Shown here in pieces: positions 47,501-52,213 of a DNA stretch of 64,000 nt. The stretch is taken from the NCBI GenBank assembly GCA_033032865.1, contig JAWHQI010000258.1, forward strand, positions 3,844,001 to 3,908,000, written 5' to 3'. How positions within the stretch are numbered: position 1 is the stretch's first letter; each line of letters starts with the position of its first letter. The notes beneath the pieces were generated by a model. That model searched no databases. It saw nothing but the letters and a program-made list of their open reading frames with translations, and was not told where the DNA came from. Origin of the DNA: Dactylorhiza incarnata. Taxonomy: Eukaryota > Streptophyta > Magnoliopsida > Asparagales > Orchidaceae. Both the position numbers and the translations under genes were made by a program.

Positions 47501-47948
47501 ACCACTATGTCTCATGCTTGTGATATTCGTAGGCTTGTATACGCTAGCAAAGATATAGTAGGTTGACTATTAGAATTGTAATAATGGAATAACATGATTT
47601 TTTTGGCTTCAAAACGTTTACTTTGTTGAAGGGTAGCCTTGGTGCACCGGTTAAGGTGTCGCCGTGTAACCTTGAGGTCACGGGTTCGAGTCCTGGAAGC
47701 AGCCTCTTGCAAAAATGCAAGGTACGGTTTGCCTACATTTCACCCTTATGGTGGGACTCTTCCCCAGACCCTCGCTGCGCGGGGATGCTTTGTGCACCGG
47801 GCTGCCCTTTAAAATGTTTACTTTGTTGATTAAAAGTCAATGCTTTGATTGTTCTATTAACTAAAAGCACAGCTTGCAGGAAGTTGCAGTGAAGGTCCTA
47901 GCTGATCAAGATTTTCATGAGGATCGGATAAAAGAATTTCTGAGAGAG
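13613..47948 (+). CDS. Raf-like MAPKKK of CTR1/EDR1 family, four internal exons, partial
   Basis: Exons 13613-13821, 15351-15656, 15753-15793 and 47880-47948 join without a phase conflict or stop. They encode about 208 residues of a plant Raf-like MAP kinase kinase kinase: the EDR1-domain end ([19 protein letters not shown]), a variable linker, then [32 protein letters not shown] and [23 protein letters not shown]. Family members act in the cytosol in ethylene, defence or stress signalling; CTR1 inhibits EIN2, but which paralogue this is cannot be told. The glycine-rich loop and the VAVK lysine are intact. The next expected exon (the AIMKRLRHPN region) is not in the window, nor are upstream EDR1 exons. 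No disabling change is seen, so the gene may be active despite its introns. Confidence 0.88.
14487..14876. mobile_element. LTR-like insertion with duplicated ends (TRIM/solo-LTR type)
   Basis: A 43-bp segment (starting TCCTCCGGCAACTCTAC and ending GTAACA) occurs at 14487-14529 and again at 14834-14876. The DNA between starts TGTAACAACTTGATTTAC and has an LTR-like end region (ATCAATGAATTAATGAATCC). Three copies of GAGTCGCGTCGTATC lie at about 14573-14620. No coding sequence is seen. It lies inside a kinase intron; boundaries are uncertain. Confidence 0.45.
15351..15656 (+). CDS. Kinase gene exon: linker and start of kinase domain
   Basis: 306 bp. Two other AG sites upstream (before 15259 and 15286) are out of phase with the previous exon, whereas the ACATCAG at 15344-15350 keeps frame, giving [10 protein letters not shown]. 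It ends with [22 protein letters not shown], the first strand of the kinase domain and the start of the glycine loop, at a GTATTT donor. The linker is not conserved enough to name. Confidence 0.82.
15753..15793 (+). CDS. Kinase gene micro-exon: glycine-rich loop
   Basis: A 41-bp exon between TCTGCAG and GTAAGTATT. It completes GAGSFGTV and adds FRAEWHGS. The P-loop is complete (GxGxFGxV). It ends in phase 0, matching the exon at 47880. Confidence 0.9.
16023..16223. mobile_element. 201-bp element with TIRs and a tRNA-like interior
   Basis: Terminal inverted repeats of about 20 bp: TGTTGAAAGGTGGGCCCG at the left and TGTCGAAAGGTGGGCCCG when the right end is reverse-complemented. Flanks AAGTC and AGGTC may be a 5-bp duplication. 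Inside, CAGCTCAGTTGGGTATAAGA resembles a tRNA A-box and GTGTTCAATTTCACGCC a weak B-box. It could be a SINE-like element with inverted ends or a MITE that captured tRNA-like sequence. Confidence 0.55.
16229..17342. other. Intron sequence, nothing recognised
   Basis: AT-rich intronic DNA. From about 17180 it may belong to an eroded LTR that continues on the other side of the TRIM. Confidence 0.4.
17348..17767 (-). mobile_element. TRIM (420-bp miniature LTR retrotransposon)
   Basis: Two 119-bp LTRs (17348-17466 and 17649-17767) differ at only a few bases, begin TGAGAGGA and end GGACCCAACA. They enclose 182 bp. A CCCTT duplication flanks the element (17343-17347 and 17768-17772). Minus orientation is set by the PBS beside the right LTR and by a C run (17470-17502), which is a G-run polypurine tract on the minus strand beside the left LTR. 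There is no coding capacity. A complete and probably young TRIM/SMART-type element. Confidence 0.93.
17631..17646 (-). other. TRIM primer-binding site (iMet-type)
   Basis: Minus strand TGGTATCAAAGCGAGG, two bases from the LTR. It is identical over 16 bp to the PBS of Gypsy A at 39281-39296. Confidence 0.8.
17773..18541. other. Possible eroded Gypsy leader/gag region
   Basis: Starts with text like an LTR end followed by GCTATCATTTGGTGC, which resembles the start of a Gypsy interior, then C-rich degenerate sequence with stops in all frames. No domain can be identified. Low confidence. Confidence 0.3.
18542..18841 (+). repeat. 5' LTR of split gag-only element
   Basis: About 300 bp, pairs with 30675-31012, ends TTACCA just before the PBS. 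Its start is set by alignment with TGATAC at 30675. Confidence 0.65.
18844..18859 (+). other. Primer-binding site matching tRNA-Tyr
   Basis: TGGTCCGACCAGCCGG fits the complement of the plant tRNA-Tyr 3' end with one mismatch in 16, two bases after the LTR. Confidence 0.6.
18930..19189 (+). pseudogene. Gypsy gag remnant, left part
   Basis: The reading [25 protein letters not shown]...YDH parallels [21 protein letters not shown] of the gag at 45387-46052, that is, the Retrotrans_gag core. It has a stop in place of Trp and frame changes. The reading is interrupted at 19189 by the Tat element and continues at 30257. Confidence 0.65.
19190..20303 (-). repeat. Tat element 3' LTR, with internal duplications
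   Basis: 1,114 bp. Its right 317 bp or so match 29935-30251. Inside, a block of about 300 bp is duplicated (19321 and 19621) and a 71-bp sub-block starting near GGATCCGTGCCG occurs at 19471, 19542, 19613 and 19772. Confidence 0.85.
19500..19820 (-). promoter_or_regulatory. Triplicated TATA-box region of the Tat LTR
   Basis: CCTATTTATAGG occurs at 19501-19512, at about 19572-19583 and at 19802-19813. On the minus strand this reads CCTATAAATAGG, a near-palindromic TATA box in the expected U3 position. Function as a promoter is inferred from the motif and its place. Confidence 0.5.
20394..20402 (+). promoter_or_regulatory. TATA box upstream of antisense gene 1
   Basis: TATAAATAG, 40 bp before the ATG at 20434 and about 90 bp outside the LTR. 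The short distance implies a very short 5' UTR. Confidence 0.5.
20434..21858 (+). CDS. Tat antisense gene 1 (coiled-coil protein), spliced
   Basis: Three exons (20434-20821, 20886-21182, 21257-21858) join in frame to 428 codons plus stop. Introns of 64 and 74 bp have GT-AG ends (GTAAGGG...CTACAG and GTACTCG...TTTCAG). The N-terminus is Gly/Pro/Ser-rich with a basic patch ([10 protein letters not shown]); the C-terminal third is Glu/Gln-rich and helical ([17 protein letters not shown], then [20 protein letters not shown]), likely coiled coil. It runs antisense to the element, as the extra antisense genes of Tat-group elements do. Function unknown. Apparently without stops in this copy. Confidence 0.68.
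22074..22082 (+). promoter_or_regulatory. TATA box upstream of antisense gene 2
   Basis: TATAAATAG, 111 bp before the ATG at 22185, with pyrimidine-rich leader sequence between. Confidence 0.5.
22185..23998 (+). pseudogene. Tat antisense gene 2, Transposase_28-type (PF04195-like), broken
   Basis: The reading from 22185 contains [33 protein letters not shown] and [16 protein letters not shown], the pattern of the putative gypsy-type transposon domain found in plant Tat antisense genes. An in-frame TAG at 22434 interrupts it; the same frame continues to an intron at 22852-22932 (GTAAGTC...TTACAG). Downstream exons have an Arg/Gly-rich then helical C-terminus ([35 protein letters not shown]), with another likely intron near 23577-23645 and an acidic tail ([13 protein letters not shown]) in a different frame. 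The protein's role is not known. Confidence 0.68.
24448..25257. repeat. 90-bp tandem array, about nine copies
   Basis: The unit contains CTCGAGGGGGCAAGTAGCCA and CTGCAGGGGAGGAGCCCAGT. Copies of CGAGGGGGCA start at 24451, 24541, 24631 and so on to 25171, an exact 90-bp period with scattered substitutions. Because 90 is divisible by 3, long spurious frames run through it on both strands. It lies in the untranslated zone between integrase and the antisense genes. Confidence 0.95.
25366..26628 (-). pseudogene. Tat integrase, frameshifted
   Basis: 26628-26224 holds the H2C2 zinc module ([10 protein letters not shown], then CSKCQLYAP). 26205-25366 holds the DDE core ([33 protein letters not shown], and the Glu region in [16 protein letters not shown]) and the C-terminal part ([23 protein letters not shown]). 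The two blocks are separated by a stop/frame change near 26215. It inserts the cDNA copy into chromosomes in intact relatives. Confidence 0.85.
26650..27516 (-). CDS. Tat RNase H plus archaeal-type RNase H segment
   Basis: A 288-residue open segment of pol. The first part is the retroviral-type RNase H ([42 protein letters not shown]). A second RNase H follows ([62 protein letters not shown]) with the D-E-D residues in place. Two RNase H domains in tandem mark the Tat lineage. In-frame starts here are internal Met codons of a larger polyprotein. Confidence 0.83.
   Translation of the reverse strand: MKLQLALAPLLQGPREGEDLFLYVGVGAEAVSSVLVREEGKRQLPIYYVSRVLQKAELRYPILEKLAFALIVSARRLRPYFQAHPIKVVTDHPLRSILEGVEHWGRLTKRSVELSEFDVTYVPRLAMKAQAVADFLADNTVEVREEEAPQRVSWEMFVDGASGRNSCGGGIILISPQGTRIEQAVDIHFPVTNNQAECVVVIAGLRVARELGVHDIRVYSDSMVVASQVRGEFEAREPTLQRYLVNVKGLVGTLKSFSMQQVLREENAQADQLAKYGPVVGGTVTGLF
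27592..28263 (-). pseudogene. Tat reverse transcriptase with destroyed active site
   Basis: 28263-27940 contains [31 protein letters not shown] and [14 protein letters not shown], then an in-frame TGA. 27939-27592 continues with DRVFKEQKG, and where Tat elements have YVDD this copy reads YIYN. The minus-strand text there is a short TA run (around 27880-27895). Downstream [19 protein letters not shown] and following are recognisable. The catalytic Asp pair is missing, so this RT cannot work. Confidence 0.85.
28477..29171 (-). pseudogene. Tat aspartic protease region
   Basis: 29171-28710 carries [13 protein letters not shown] and the protease motif [13 protein letters not shown] (D-N-G-S-S is the Tat form of D-S/T-G). 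The reading leaves frame at about 28800; the true continuation ([29 protein letters not shown]) is in the frame 28734-28477. The protease would process the polyprotein. Confidence 0.78.
29240..29934 (-). pseudogene. Tat gag, N-terminally truncated
   Basis: The reading from about 29934 gives [40 protein letters not shown] and then Arg-rich sequence; 29641-29240 adds a basic stretch and [15 protein letters not shown], a knuckle-like Cys/His motif. Upstream of 29935 the DNA is LTR, not gag, so the gag start and PBS are deleted. Confidence 0.75.
29935..30251 (-). repeat. Tat element 5' LTR, truncated to outer 317 bp
   Basis: Matches about 19990-20303 (GTTGACCCGAACTCGCCTCG, TTTTGTCGTCGAGACGGG, and on) and ends GGGTTGTACA. 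It lacks the promoter part present in the left LTR. Confidence 0.85.
30257..30674 (+). pseudogene. Gypsy gag remnant, right part, and polypurine tract
   Basis: Resumes the gag cut at 19189: joining GGGCTAC to AACCTTATATCCGGG gives [23 protein letters not shown], parallel to the LQPHI.ARLRTLQ region of the gag at 45387. Degenerate after that. The 3' end has TGGTCGATTTTGAAGGGAG before the LTR, like the tail of the other elements of this group. Confidence 0.6.
30675..31012 (+). repeat. 3' LTR of split gag-only element
   Basis: Starts TGATACGAATACCC after a purine tract; pairs with 18542-18841. The right end is blurred by the adjoining Copia LTR. Confidence 0.62.
30999..31099 (+). repeat. Copia 3 5' LTR
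   Basis: Shares TTAGTTATTACT.ATTTAATG and TCTCTTTTATTTCGAGAAAT with 47140-47222. It ends TTTCAACA before the PBS; its start is unclear. Confidence 0.65.
31100..31112 (+). other. Copia 3 primer-binding site (iMet)
   Basis: TGGTATCAGAGCC directly follows the LTR, the standard initiator-Met site. Confidence 0.88.
31640..32271 (+). pseudogene. Copia 3 gag, left part
   Basis: Degenerate Copia gag in shifting frames: a TTNYLSW-like block (ACTACAAATTATTTATCTTGG), a [18 protein letters not shown] block near 31910, and [22 protein letters not shown] at 32161-32225. It is interrupted at 32277 by Gypsy A. Confidence 0.68.
32277..34321 (-). repeat. Gypsy A 3' LTR
   Basis: TGTAAAACCCCACC...GGATGTTACA on the + strand; nearly identical to 39299-41341. 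The gag-pol stop codon lies in its last five bases. Confidence 0.95.
34317..39039 (-). CDS. Gypsy A Gag-Pol polyprotein with two introns
   Basis: Minus-strand exons 39039-38053, 37977-37824 and 37741-34317 join in frame to about 1,521 residues. Gag: Retrotrans_gag core ([22 protein letters not shown]) and Cys/His knuckles ([26 protein letters not shown] near 309-322). Pol: protease [13 protein letters not shown] with [20 protein letters not shown] and FIDDILVYS, RNase [16 protein letters not shown], integrase with H/C zinc module ([11 protein letters not shown]) and DDE residues ([29 protein letters not shown]), then [20 protein letters not shown] and a chromodomain-like tail ([13 protein letters not shown]...WEREDELR). 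Unspliced RNA stops after Gag. No disabling stop seen in exons. Confidence 0.9.
37742..37823 (-). other. Intron 3 of the gag-pol set, in Gypsy A (82 bp)
   Basis: Minus strand GTATGTGTACG...CATGCATGTAG; removal joins GACGTGGTGGCAG to GAATACTTATG in frame, restoring the [19 protein letters not shown] protease start. Read through, the intron gives an in-frame TAG after CGTCC. The Gypsy B equivalent is 62255-62335. Confidence 0.75.
37978..38052 (-). other. Intron 2 of the gag-pol set, in Gypsy A (75 bp)
   Basis: Minus strand GTACAAAATTTC...CTTGTATAG; phase 0 between GTGGTTCAG and TCGAAGTTTGAG. Read through, the frame ends at the intron's own terminal TAG, giving Gag of 353 residues. The Gypsy B equivalent is 62026-62100. 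Confidence 0.78.
39281..39296 (-). other. Gypsy A primer-binding site (iMet-type)
   Basis: Minus strand TGGTATCAAAGCGAGG, two bases inside the right LTR boundary at 39299. Confidence 0.85.
39299..41341 (-). repeat. Gypsy A 5' LTR
   Basis: 2,043 bp, pairs with 32277-34321. It has a G run at about 40898-40907 that differs in length from its partner. Confidence 0.95.
41347..43203 (+). pseudogene. Copia 3 gag end, protease and integrase, broken
   Basis: 41470 onward shows the knuckle [14 protein letters not shown]. Protease reads [14 protein letters not shown], where DSGATDHM is expected, so the active site is lost. GAG-pre-integrase follows ([17 protein letters not shown]). The integrase block 42421-43203 has [57 protein letters not shown] and [16 protein letters not shown]. 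Stops and frame changes separate the blocks. Confidence 0.82.
43204..44490 (+). pseudogene. Copia 3 reverse transcriptase and RNase H, broken
   Basis: The RT start is at 43380-43580 ([40 protein letters not shown]), followed by frameshifted GYTQ..., [20 protein letters not shown] near 43810-43870, then [11 protein letters not shown] at 43948 in an intact run to 44490: [70 protein letters not shown] and the RNase [16 protein letters not shown]. Catalytic motifs survive but the frame does not. Confidence 0.85.
44612..44866 (-). repeat. TR-GAG 3' LTR
   Basis: Pairs with 46510-46758; includes CTCCTTATATAGG, a TATA box on the minus strand. Confidence 0.9.
44922..46052 (-). pseudogene. Gypsy-type gag of TR-GAG element, one nonsense codon
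   Basis: The minus-strand reading from 46052 has a helical start ([22 protein letters not shown]), then the Retrotrans_gag core ([84 protein letters not shown]). A TGA at 45387-45389 interrupts the otherwise continuous frame ([17 protein letters not shown]), compatible with a single C-to-T change of CGA. After it, the frame 45344-44922 carries the knuckle [14 protein letters not shown]. Length is typical for a Gypsy gag. Apart from the stop it looks recently functional. Confidence 0.82.
46497..46507 (-). other. Primer-binding site matching tRNA-Tyr
   Basis: + strand AGGTCGGACCA, the 3' terminal sequence of plant tRNA-Tyr with CCA, two bases from the LTR. Confidence 0.65.
46510..46758 (-). 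repeat. TR-GAG 5' LTR
   Basis: Pairs with 44612-44866; a G run at about 46678-46690 distinguishes it. Confidence 0.9.
46764..47042 (+). pseudogene. Copia 3 RNase H C-terminal end
   Basis: [28 protein letters not shown], then a decayed [11 protein letters not shown] equivalent and [19 protein letters not shown] in another frame, ending just before the polypurine tract. It completes the reading cut by the TR-GAG insertion. Confidence 0.78.
47058..47124 (+). repeat. Expanded G-rich tract at Copia 3 polypurine site
   Basis: About 65 bp of GGGGT/GGGGGT repeats directly after CAACTTGAGG, where Copia elements have a short polypurine tract. Confidence 0.85.
47126..47222 (+). repeat. Copia 3 3' LTR
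   Basis: Contains TTAGTTATTACTGATTTAATG and TCTCTTTTATTTCGAGAAATATAACATTGTG, matching 30999-31099. The right end is unclear. Confidence 0.62.
47223..47610. other. Intron sequence, nothing recognised
   Basis: AT-rich DNA between the Copia 3 LTR and the SINE target duplication, probably original intron of the kinase gene. Confidence 0.5.
47630..47810 (+). mobile_element. Au-type SINE, copy 2, with target duplication
   Basis: About 181 bp, same family as 991-1176: A-box-like TGGTGCACCGGTTAAGG, B-box GGTTCGAGTC, end GTGCACCGGGCTGCCC. It is flanked by a 19-bp direct repeat with one mismatch (47611-47629 and 47811-47829, AAAA.GTTTACTTTGTTGA), the mark of LINE-driven insertion. It ends 69 bp before the kinase exon at 47880. 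Confidence 0.95.
47880..47948 (+). CDS. Kinase gene exon: catalytic lysine strand and helix C start
   Basis: 69 bp after AGCTTGCAG and before GTTGGTTC. It encodes [27 protein letters not shown] holds the ATP-anchoring lysine and the E(F)LRE helix is typical of CTR1-like kinases. Both ends are in phase 0, so it follows directly on the exon ending at 15793. The next expected residues (VAIMK...) are not found downstream in the window. Confidence 0.9.
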
Positions 47949-48647
47949 GTTGGTTCATTGAATGACAGAATCTAGTTTCTTTGTTAGAATTGTGCATTAT
48001 TAGTTCACCAACTTGTACATTTTCCCCCAAAACTTCAGCACAACCTTTCTCAGCTAAGATAAATATACATGTATGCCTATCTAGTATGTTGTTTTGCTTG
48101 TAGTAACTTGAGTAAATTGTGTATTTGTGTGTTCACCAACTTGATCTTTTTTTTAAAGCTGAGGCAGGTGCTACACTATAATTATATTATTGAATGGAAG
48201 AAATTTATACCATTTCCAATGCAATGCTTCAATTCTACAGATGTTACTGGAGATCTGCCTTCACCATGATTGTATGATGAAATAGTTAAGAAGTCAGAAT
48301 ATATCATGATGTACATAAAATAGTCAGCTATTATAAATTAAAAGGTAAAACTCAATATCTACTGCTTTGTATGCCATAAGAAAACTTGTATTCTCGTGAA
48401 CACAAACTGTTACTTTAAATCCTCGGAAGATCTAAATCATAGAGGATGTAGAACTATCCTTCTATATCACTCAATTTGTGCTTTCTATTGATCTGATTAG
48501 TCGGAGACACTTTTTTTTTTTCTTGCAAACAATTGTCTCTCCCTGTTTGCTGTTGATAAAAGTCAAACTGCCCTGTAGTACTGATGTCGGAGAAACTCAC
48601 ATGCTATATCCAATTAATAAGATCATACATGATGTCGATGGAGTTTG
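47949..48647. other. Start of the following intron, nothing recognised
   Basis: AT-rich intronic DNA between the last visible exon and a LARD-like element. Confidence 0.5.
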
Positions 48648-49015
48648 TGTTACGCTCACACATTCGCCGAAGCGAACCCCGGAATTCATGGAGCGCCCAT
48701 ATGGAAGCCGCCGTGATAGATTCATATAATATATTGTAATTAATCAGTATTAATTAATTATTTAATATTAATTAATGAGCATTAATTAATATGAATTAAA
48801 AGTATTATGTATGTCCTCCCTCATCTATATAAAGGGGAGAGGTTTAGTGTTTGGCATCCTAGAGGACTACTATAGTATGTTTTTTTCTCTCTATACCTCT
48901 CACGTATGTATCCCTTTTATGAATGTGATGCAATGTTCGTTGTTTTGAGTCGCTCATTCTCTCTCGCGCACATCGCATTGAGTGAGTCGCTCATCAAAGA
49001 TTTTTGTTCGTAACA
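48648..49015 (+). repeat. LARD 5' LTR
   Basis: 368 bp, ends TTCGTAACA. TATATAAAGGGG near 48829 is a likely TATA box. Confidence 0.87.
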
Positions 49016-49017
49016 AA

Positions 49018-49032
49018 TGGTCTGACCTGTCG
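49018..49032 (+). other. Primer-binding site resembling tRNA-Tyr
   Basis: TGGTCTGACCTGTCG fits the tRNA-Tyr complement (as at 4202-4216) with two mismatches in 15. Confidence 0.5.
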
Positions 49033-49111
49033 TTTTTCGGATGCGGTTTCTATCGCCGGATTTCCACCAGTGCTTCCTTCGGCCGCCGGTCGGCAACCAT
49101 CCTCTTTGTCC

Positions 49112-49675
49112 ATGTCCTCCCCCGCCGCTGCCATCCATGAGATCCTCGATCGGCTCAATGCTATGCTCATAACCATCCTCTCCATAGCGCACCGTCTCGA
49201 GGCCAAAATCAATCTACTCGGCGAGCTCGATCGAATCACTGTAAAGGTATCTCCCTTTAGTTCGTTGCCCTCGCCGTCGCTGGCCACCAGCTCCTCCATC
49301 ATCATAAGAACACGTGCTCTGGGCTTCTTCTCAGTCGTAGCCACAGCTGCGCCACCACAGCCACCAGCGCAGGAGTCCCACATCCTGATCCTCACCTGCA
49401 CCCTCGCATACTCAGGCGACCAGCAGGCCAACCCCGATGGGTTCTCTTTCTCTATTGTTGTCCGTCCCTTCGTGCAGGGGTCCTCCGCCACTGCTGCCGG
49501 CGGGAATGGACGTCTGATACTTCCCCCAATGTTTCTTCCCGACTCCCCTGTTGTCTCCCCACGCCGACCCTCGTCCCTCCTAGCCACGACGTCGTCAAGC
49601 GGCCCTCCGCACCAGGGTCCTCTGTTGCTGCTACCGATGGAGATAGAGGTTAGCCACGTCCACAAGGTCTCCTGA
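49112..49675 (+). CDS. Unidentified open frame in LARD interior
   Basis: The first in-frame ATG is at 49112, giving about 187 residues. The frame is open from inside the LTR. The N-terminal 45 residues are helical (AAIHEILDRLNAMLITILSIAHRLEAK), reminiscent of the start of Gypsy gag proteins; the rest is rich in Ser, Pro and Ala. No zinc knuckle or other domain is seen. It may be a decayed gag or a chance frame in GC-rich DNA. Confidence 0.35.
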   Translation: MSSPAAAIHEILDRLNAMLITILSIAHRLEAKINLLGELDRITVKVSPFSSLPSPSLATSSSIIIRTRALGFFSVVATAAPPQPPAQESHILILTCTLAYSGDQQANPDGFSFSIVVRPFVQGSSATAAGGNGRLILPPMFLPDSPVVSPRRPSSLLATTSSSGPPHQGPLLLLPMEIEVSHVHKVS

Positions 49676-50544
49676 CATGGCTCTTGTCATTCCCCTACAA
49701 CGCCATTATCGCAGACATCGATGCCTCCTCACTCCCACACGACGTTGTCCTTCTCACCTCGACACAGTTCTGCCCCATTGTCGCAACACTGTGTGCATTC
49801 TCCCCGACTCCAGCGCCGACGTCTTCTCCCTTCTTTCTTCCATTATTCTCTTCCACCCACGCCGCATGATTTCTCCCATCTCGTCCTCTGCAATCGGCGG
49901 TCCGTCTCCCTTGCCTTCTCTTTGCGTTGGAGCTTTGTTTTTCCTGTCAAGCTACATCACACCCACCACAATTTTATCTTTTTTTAATCCCATTTCCAGG
50001 GCTTAAAACTTTCGGGCATAGGACTCAAGGTCTTAAAGGTGCCGGTCTGCAACTTCCCCTTCTCCCCTCTAGCGTTTTCCTTCCCCTGTGCACTAGCCGT
50101 TTCGAAACCTCTTGTTTTCACATCCCACGTGCATCCCCATACCATCCTACATCAAATATCTTTTCTCTCTCTTGAGCCCCATGCTTCCTGTCAAGCCCTC
50201 ACTTGCTTTCTACACTTCTCTACCGTATACTCTTTCCTTCCCATGTTCGCACCAAAGTGCACTCACATCTTCCTCATATAGCCCCCCACATTTCTTTGTC
50301 GCAGCACTTCACCCACAACATCAGCCATCGCTCTGCCCAAAACTCCACCCACCTTTCTTTGGTCCACTCGCACCCCCTCCACTCCCACAATTTTTCCGCT
50401 CCACGGCTCATCATCCCCCAACCATGTTATGTCGCGACAAAGACTGATTCCTTTCATTCCGCTGGTGTTTGCCTCTATAGCTTCCATCAAAACAAACTTA
50501 AGACTCGACCTTGAGGGGAAGGTCAATTTTCAAGGGCGGTATAG

Positions 50545-50937
50545 TGTTACGCTCACACATTCGCCGAAGCGGACCCCCTCGTCGGAATTCATGGAGCGCG
50601 CATATGGAAGCCGCCGTGATAAATTCATATAATATGTTGTAACTAATCAATATTAATTAATTAGTTAATATTAATTAATGATTATATTAATATTAATTAA
50701 AAGTATTATGTATGCCTTCCCTCATCTATATAAGGGGGAGAAACTTAGTGTTTGGCATCCTTGTGGATCACTATAGTATGGCCTCTCGCTCTCCTCTTTG
50801 GACTCTCCTCTCTACCTCTCACGCATGTATCCCTTTTATGAAAGTAATGCAATGTTCGTTGTTTTATGTTCGCTCATTCTCTCTCTCTCACGCATCGTAG
50901 TGAGTGAGTCGCTCATTGAAGATTTTTGTTCGTAATA
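50545..50937 (+). repeat. LARD 3' LTR
   Basis: Pairs with 48648-49015, longer by a few short insertions such as CCTCGTC after GGACC; ends CGTAATA. Confidence 0.87.
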
Positions 50938-51055
50938 GTTCGGTGATGTTTTTACTTTTCTGATGATAGTTAATTTATTTTGTTTGCCCGGGTATCTTAT
51001 TATTATTATTTTTTTATGACGAAGATGAAGTGGTTGTTCCCTAATACGGGAGCTA

Positions 51056-51318
51056 TTTAGGATCATGTGTTTGTTAGATTTGGCAGAGATTTGATTATTC
51101 ATATTTGGTTGAGTTTAGTTGAGGTTTTCATTCTCATATTCTATTACCTTGTGTTGCACGTTAGTTGGATTTTTGTTTTTCCCGCATTTAGGATCATGTG
51201 TTTGTTAGATTTGGCAGAGATTTGATTATTCATATTTGGTTGAGTTTAGTTGAGGTTTTCATTCTCATATTCTATTACGTTGTGTGCAACGTTAGTTGGA
51301 TTTTTGTTTTTCCCGCAG
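51056..51318. repeat. 131-bp tandem duplication
   Basis: GGATCATGTGTTTGTTAGAT starts at 51060 and again at 51191; the copies differ by only a few bases. Confidence 0.9.
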
Positions 51319-52033
51319 TTCGGCCAGGTTTAATTATGTTGTTCATTGGGCTGTACGTGGTTGTTAGCACCTGTTTTGAATTGGTATTTGGTATTTGGGC
51401 ACTGAAAATAAAAAGGCAAAAATGGGATTCAATTTATGTAATTTGTTCAACATTAAGATTCCCTTTGGCTGAAACCCTTACATTCATTTACCCCTCCTAT
51501 AATAAGGGGGTTGTTTGCTGGTTCAGCACCTTTCACCTATTATAACCAAAGAGAAGCTACAGTGAATAAAAAGCTACATGAGTCCTAGTTTCTGCAACTG
51601 ATATTGATTTTGAGTGATTATTTCCTGTCCAAGACACCTCCCCCTTCTTTGGAGAGTTTGTGCCCCTTCTTCCTCATCCTCAATACTTCTCTTTATCACC
51701 CATAGCCTTCCTCTCAACTTCCTCTTTGTTTCGATGACTGCCAATTGTTGTTCTGGCTGCTGTGAGGATTTTTTTTTAAATATCATTGTTCATGTAGACT
51801 CATGTAGATATTTTGGGCTGTGTAACAGTGCTATTTTGAGGCATTTGCTTGAAGATTTCTATTGGACTTTTGGGTTCACATTACTGTTTCATTGTTGCTT
51901 TTTTGTGAGACCAAATGATAAAACTAGGGTTCATGGAGATGAAGCAGGCAAATATCAATAGATTAATTCAGCAAAAGAGATACAGGTGTTGTGGATGAGG
52001 TAGTTGGCCGGTCTAAGGAGTATAGATAATGGC
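51319..52033. other. Intron sequence, nothing recognised
   Basis: No exon or element boundary is seen. A pyrimidine-rich zone lies at 51620-51740. Confidence 0.4.
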
Positions 52034-52213
52034 TGTTACAACTATTAATCTATACACTCAATGTGAGACTATGTTAAATACATACTAAAGTAAATGTGTA
52101 ACATCTGGGCAAATATATATAGGAGATTTACAATGCCCATGTTAGATGTTACACATTTATCTGTATTTAACATAGTCTCACATTGGGTGTATAGATAGAT
52201 TAATAGTTGTTAC
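52034..52213. repeat. Long inverted repeat (foldback/MITE-like hairpin)
   Basis: Arms of about 75 bp (52034-52110 and 52135-52213) pair with a few mismatches and small bulges, for instance CAATGTGAGACTATGTTAAATA against TATTTAACATAGTCTCACATTG, around a 24-bp AT-rich loop. It could be a foldback element or two inverted copies of one sequence. Confidence 0.88.

Larger units (their letters stand above)
15794..47879 (+). other. 32,086-bp intron of the kinase gene
   Basis: Donor GTAAGTATT at 15794 and acceptor AGCTTGCAG ending 47879; a CTATTAAC branch-point-like motif lies about 25-30 bp upstream. Phases of the flanking exons match exactly, and in CTR1-family proteins HGS is followed directly by (D/E)VAVK. 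The intron is filled with nested retrotransposons, a TRIM and a SINE. Confidence 0.82.
48648..50937 (+). mobile_element. LARD-like non-autonomous LTR element, tRNA-Tyr primed
   Basis: LTRs at 48648-49015 and 50545-50937 share TGTTACGCTCACACATTCGC and the GCTCATTCTCTCT...TTTTTGTTCGTAA end. The flanks GTTTG and GTTCG match at 4 of 5. A PBS follows the left LTR, and a CTTGAGGGGAAGGTC...AAGGGCGG tail precedes the right LTR. The 1.5-kb interior has no RT, integrase or clear gag knuckle. Confidence 0.87.

Noticed and set aside
49677..50514. Overlapping Ser/Pro/His-rich frames in the LARD interior
   Set aside because: C-rich low-complexity DNA gives several open registers at once; no domain or consistent frame.
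52034..52213. MicroRNA precursor
   Set aside because: Arms are too long and too evenly paired and there is no evidence of a defined mature product; a foldback repeat is the simpler reading.
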